Source: Verrucomicrobiota bacterium
GTDB taxonomy: Bacteria; Verrucomicrobiota; Verrucomicrobiia; Chthoniobacterales; Xiphinematobacteraceae
Assembly (NCBI GenBank): GCA_003176035.1
Contig: PSRL01000185.1
Coordinates: forward strand, 1 to 16,797
Direction of reading: 5' to 3'
Length of the DNA stretch: 16,797 bases
Made by a program: the position numbers and the translations under genes
Shown: positions 14,237 through 16,797 of the stretch, one piece after another
How the letters are laid out: each line of letters opens with the position of its first letter
Position numbering within the stretch: position 1 is the stretch's first letter
Notes under the pieces: model-generated
The model's database searches: none
Seen by the model: only the letters and a program-made list of their open reading frames with translations
What the model was told of the DNA's origin: nothing

Positions 14237-15769
14237 ATGGTGACACCACCCCCCGCTGGTCATGATCGCCCTGGCGACCCCTGCATTATCGTTATTTTTG
14301 GAGCCAGCGGTGATCTGACCAAACGCAAACTTCTGCCCGCTCTTTATAATCTCAAAGCACTTGGTCTTCTCCCGAAGGATTTCGCTATTCTTGGGGTTGC
14401 GGTCTCACCAGGGGACGACCAGTGGTTTCGGGATGAAATTACCTCGGAAATTCATGAGTTTTCCGCCCACCGTCCAATAGACGAGACGATCTGGGAAGAA
14501 TTTCGGAAGCGCTCCTTTTATATTTCAGGTGATCTCAATAGCACAGCCACTTTTGAAAAACTCAAAACTGTGCTGGAGCGGGTTCACGGCCAGCTAAAAA
14601 TTCCAGGCAATATTTTATTTTATCTGGCTGTTGCTCCGACTTTGTTTTCCACAGTAGTTCGACAATTGGGCGCAATTGGGCTCACTAAAGAAGATGAGAA
14701 GGGCTGGCGACGCGTCATTGTCGAAAAGCCATTCGGCCACGATCTGAGTAGCGCTCGCGCTCTGAACAACGAGCTTTCGCAAGAATTGAAGGAAAACCAA
14801 ATCTACCGCATCGACCACTACCTAGGTAAAGAAACTGTTCAGAACATCCTGGTTTTTCGCTTCGGCAATTCCGTTTTTGAACCCACTTGGAATCGACGGT
14901 ATATCGAGTACGTACAAGTTACCGTGGCGGAGACCCTTGGGGTGGAATTGCGAGGCAGTTATTATGACCAAGCAGGCGCCATGCGAGATATGGTTCAAAA
15001 CCACATCCTCTCTGTCCTGGCTCTCATTGCTATGGAGCCTCCTAGTTCCATTTCCGGCGATTCCGTACGCGATGAGAAATTGAAGGTCCTGGAAGCGATT
15101 CGACCGATGTCTCCCGAGGAGATCCTTTCCAATACTATTCGTGGTCAATATGGCGCCGGCGAAATTTCAGGCGAGGCTGTCCCCGCCTACCGGAGGGAGC
15201 CTCAGGTGAGCCTCAGCTCTAATACTGAAACATTTGTAGCACTTAAGTTGAGTGTGGAAAACTGGAGATGGGCGCAGGTTCCATTTTTTATTCGGACCGG
15301 TAAGCGCCTGGCCGCACACACAACCCAAGTTGTGATCGGGTTTCGAACCGTGCCCCTTCTCCTTTTTGGGAAGAACATGCCCAACCATATCCCTCCCAAT
15401 CGGCTGGTTTTGTACATACAACCTGAAGAAGGAATTACACTGGACATCCACGCCAAGCGTCCGGGACCTAAAATCACTCTGGCAAATGTCCCTCTGAATT
15501 TCAACTACAGCGAGTTCGGGCGAGGAGACGGCGCCACGGGTTATGAAACATTGCTATACGATTGTATTATTGGCGATCCCACACTTTTCCATCGTTATGA
15601 TAGCGTCGATACTTCTTGGCAAATCGTTGATCCAATCTTGGATGTCTGGCAGGCATTACCTGCTAGGGATTTCCCAAATTACGCCGCCGGAAGCTGGGGA
15701 CCTGAGTCATCTGATCGACTTATTGCCAAGTTCGGTCATCAATGGCATCATTACCCCAAAATATCTTAA
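14237..15769 (+). CDS. zwf: Glucose-6-phosphate 1-dehydrogenase (510 aa)
   Basis: It oxidises glucose 6-phosphate to 6-phosphoglucono-lactone with NAD(P)+, the entry step of the oxidative pentose phosphate and Entner-Doudoroff pathways; cytoplasmic. The N-terminal nucleotide-binding loop IFGASGDLTKRKLLPALYNL starts at residue 20. EKPFG is at 163-167, the substrate-binding signature RIDHYLGKE is at 191-199, and the catalytic histidine lies in DMVQNHILS (H256). The C-terminal beta domain includes FIRTGKRL. Length matches the family (~490-515 aa). Glucokinase follows 18 bp downstream, so the pair supplies and uses glucose 6-phosphate in sequence. A good promoter is visible; no Shine-Dalgarno is. 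Confidence 0.97.
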   Translation: MVTPPPAGHDRPGDPCIIVIFGASGDLTKRKLLPALYNLKALGLLPKDFAILGVAVSPGDDQWFRDEITSEIHEFSAHRPIDETIWEEFRKRSFYISGDLNSTATFEKLKTVLERVHGQLKIPGNILFYLAVAPTLFSTVVRQLGAIGLTKEDEKGWRRVIVEKPFGHDLSSARALNNELSQELKENQIYRIDHYLGKETVQNILVFRFGNSVFEPTWNRRYIEYVQVTVAETLGVELRGSYYDQAGAMRDMVQNHILSVLALIAMEPPSSISGDSVRDEKLKVLEAIRPMSPEEILSNTIRGQYGAGEISGEAVPAYRREPQVSLSSNTETFVALKLSVENWRWAQVPFFIRTGKRLAAHTTQVVIGFRTVPLLLFGKNMPNHIPPNRLVLYIQPEEGITLDIHAKRPGPKITLANVPLNFNYSEFGRGDGATGYETLLYDCIIGDPTLFHRYDSVDTSWQIVDPILDVWQALPARDFPNYAAGSWGPESSDRLIAKFGHQWHHYPKIS

Positions 15770-15787
15770 TCCAAACCGTCCCTTTTC

Positions 15788-16797
15788 ATGCCTCCTCATC
15801 GATCAGAACACATTCTGGCGGGGGATATCGGTGGCACAAAATGCAATATTGCACTCTTTAGTGTTGATCGAAGCGAAGCGGGTGACCACTTGGTCTCGCT
15901 GCGAACGCGCCGATTTGCAAGCGCCTCATATCCTCGCTTAAATACAATCCTAAGGCAGTTCCTTGCTAAAGAAACGCTGTATATTCAAGCCGCTTGTTTC
16001 GGGGTGCCCGGCCCAGTCCATCAGGGCGAAGCAAAACTGACTAATTTGCCCTGGGGCGTCAACGCGCAGGAAATTGGCGAAGAGTTTTCCATTCCTTCTG
16101 TGCATTTGGTAAATGATTTGGCTGCCAATGGTTATGGGATCACGGAATTGAAACCTTCGGACTTCCTTACGGTTCAAAAAGGCGAGGCTGATGCCGAAAT
16201 GGGCAACCGTTGCGTGATTTCTCCTGGCACCGGTTTGGGCGAGGCGGGCCTCTTTTGGGATGGAAAGCGCCATCAAATCTGGGCTTGCGAAGGCGGACAT
16301 GCGGATTTTGCTCCGCGAACCGAACTAGAAATGGCGCTCCTGCAATATCTGACCCGACATTTCGGGCATGTGAGTTGTGAGCGCGTCATTAGCGGCCAAG
16401 GAATTCAGAATATCTTCAATTTTTTGCGCGACACCGGTCGAGGGGAGCCTGCTCCGGAAGTAATCGCAGAAATGGCAACCCAGGATACCGGCTATGTGAT
16501 CTCAAAACATGCTCATTCCGGGTCTTGTTCCACCTGCGTCCAGACCATGGAAATTTTTGTGGGATGTCTTGCGGCTGAAGCAGGAAATCTAGCATTGAAA
16601 ACCATGGCAACCGGTGGGGTATATTTGGGGGGCGGCATCCCGGTCCGCAATGCGGAACGCATTAAAAGCACTATTTTTCTGCATGCCTTTGCGGATAAGG
16701 GTAGAATGGACGCTTTAATGCGGCGTATGCCAATCCAAGTTATCTTGAATGATCAAGCCTCCCTTCTAGGAGCGGCTCGTTATGCTCTGGACTCTCT
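15788..16797 (+). CDS. glk: Glucokinase, E. coli Glk type (cut by the right edge)
   Basis: It phosphorylates glucose with ATP to glucose 6-phosphate, the substrate of the adjacent zwf product. From ATG 15788 the frame is open for 336 codons to the window end without a stop. Motifs: the ATP phosphate loop AGDIGGTKCNIALF (11-24), FGVPGPV (71-77), HLVNDLAANGYG (106-117) with D110 as the expected catalytic base, SPGTGLGEAGLF (145-156), EGGHADFAPR (168-177) with E168 and H171 for glucose binding, VISGQGIQNIF (200-210), and GGVYLGGGIPVRN (276-288). The EGGH-DFAPR wording marks the bacterial Glk family rather than ROK kinases. At ~320-345 aa the family is nearly complete here, so only a few residues are missing. 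The start is 18 bp after zwf; no Shine-Dalgarno. Confidence 0.94.
   Translation, partial: MPPHRSEHILAGDIGGTKCNIALFSVDRSEAGDHLVSLRTRRFASASYPRLNTILRQFLAKETLYIQAACFGVPGPVHQGEAKLTNLPWGVNAQEIGEEFSIPSVHLVNDLAANGYGITELKPSDFLTVQKGEADAEMGNRCVISPGTGLGEAGLFWDGKRHQIWACEGGHADFAPRTELEMALLQYLTRHFGHVSCERVISGQGIQNIFNFLRDTGRGEPAPEVIAEMATQDTGYVISKHAHSGSCSTCVQTMEIFVGCLAAEAGNLALKTMATGGVYLGGGIPVRNAERIKSTIFLHAFADKGRMDALMRRMPIQVILNDQASLLGAARYALDS

Noticed and set aside
15167..15504. Two overlapping minus-strand frames of 94-100 codons
   Set aside because: They are antisense to the conserved middle of zwf and lack any recognisable features.

Overview
The window most likely comes from a Gram-negative bacterium of the Planctomycetota-Verrucomicrobiota-Chlamydiota group, probably a Verrucomicrobiota. 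The signs are a type V-like autotransporter full of 'autotransporter-associated beta strand' repeats, a three-gene succinate dehydrogenase of the single-anchor (type B) class, NuoA, and a pairing of glucose-6-phosphate dehydrogenase with an E. coli-type glucokinase. G+C looks moderate (a little under 50 percent by eye). Nothing in the window fixes the genus; a reduced-genome symbiont lineage is possible but is only a guess. Most starts lack a strong Shine-Dalgarno sequence.

Layout. 1-608 (minus): two very small coupled genes of unknown function, then the 5' end of prfB (release factor 2), which carries an intact programmed +1 frameshift site and runs off the left edge. 742-5400 (minus): one giant autotransporter (1552 aa). 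5401-5807: a 407-bp divergent intergenic region with a terminator-like hairpin in the presumed autotransporter leader. 5808-9379 (plus): sdhC-sdhA-sdhB. The sdhA-sdhB junction is interrupted by a spacer with an imperfect direct repeat and a terminator-like hairpin. 9390-9577: a small MITE-like element with inverted ends and a 9-bp flanking direct repeat. 9628-11028 (plus): a glycogen synthase homologue that has lost several signature residues. 11029-11267: a structured spacer holding a perfect 14-bp-stem palindrome and a -10 box. 11268-12653 (plus): a class III PLP aminotransferase, whose 3' end overlaps a Dabb-domain gene on the opposite strand. 12614-13342 (minus): Dabb gene and a nuoA separated from nuoB. 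13554-13994 (minus): a probable winged-helix-like hypothetical protein. 14237-16797 (plus): zwf and glk, the latter cut by the right edge.

How the genes fit together. Glk and Zwf feed glucose into the oxidative pentose phosphate or Entner-Doudoroff route. SdhCAB and NuoA belong to the quinone-linked respiratory chain. The GlgA-like protein would belong to glycogen metabolism if active, but its motif losses make that doubtful. The autotransporter is the only obvious surface or host/environment-facing protein. I found no CRISPR array, tRNA, rRNA, phage or full insertion sequence. The least explained items are the MITE-like element, the decayed GlgA-like enzyme, the sdhA-sdhB spacer and the two micro-genes in front of prfB.
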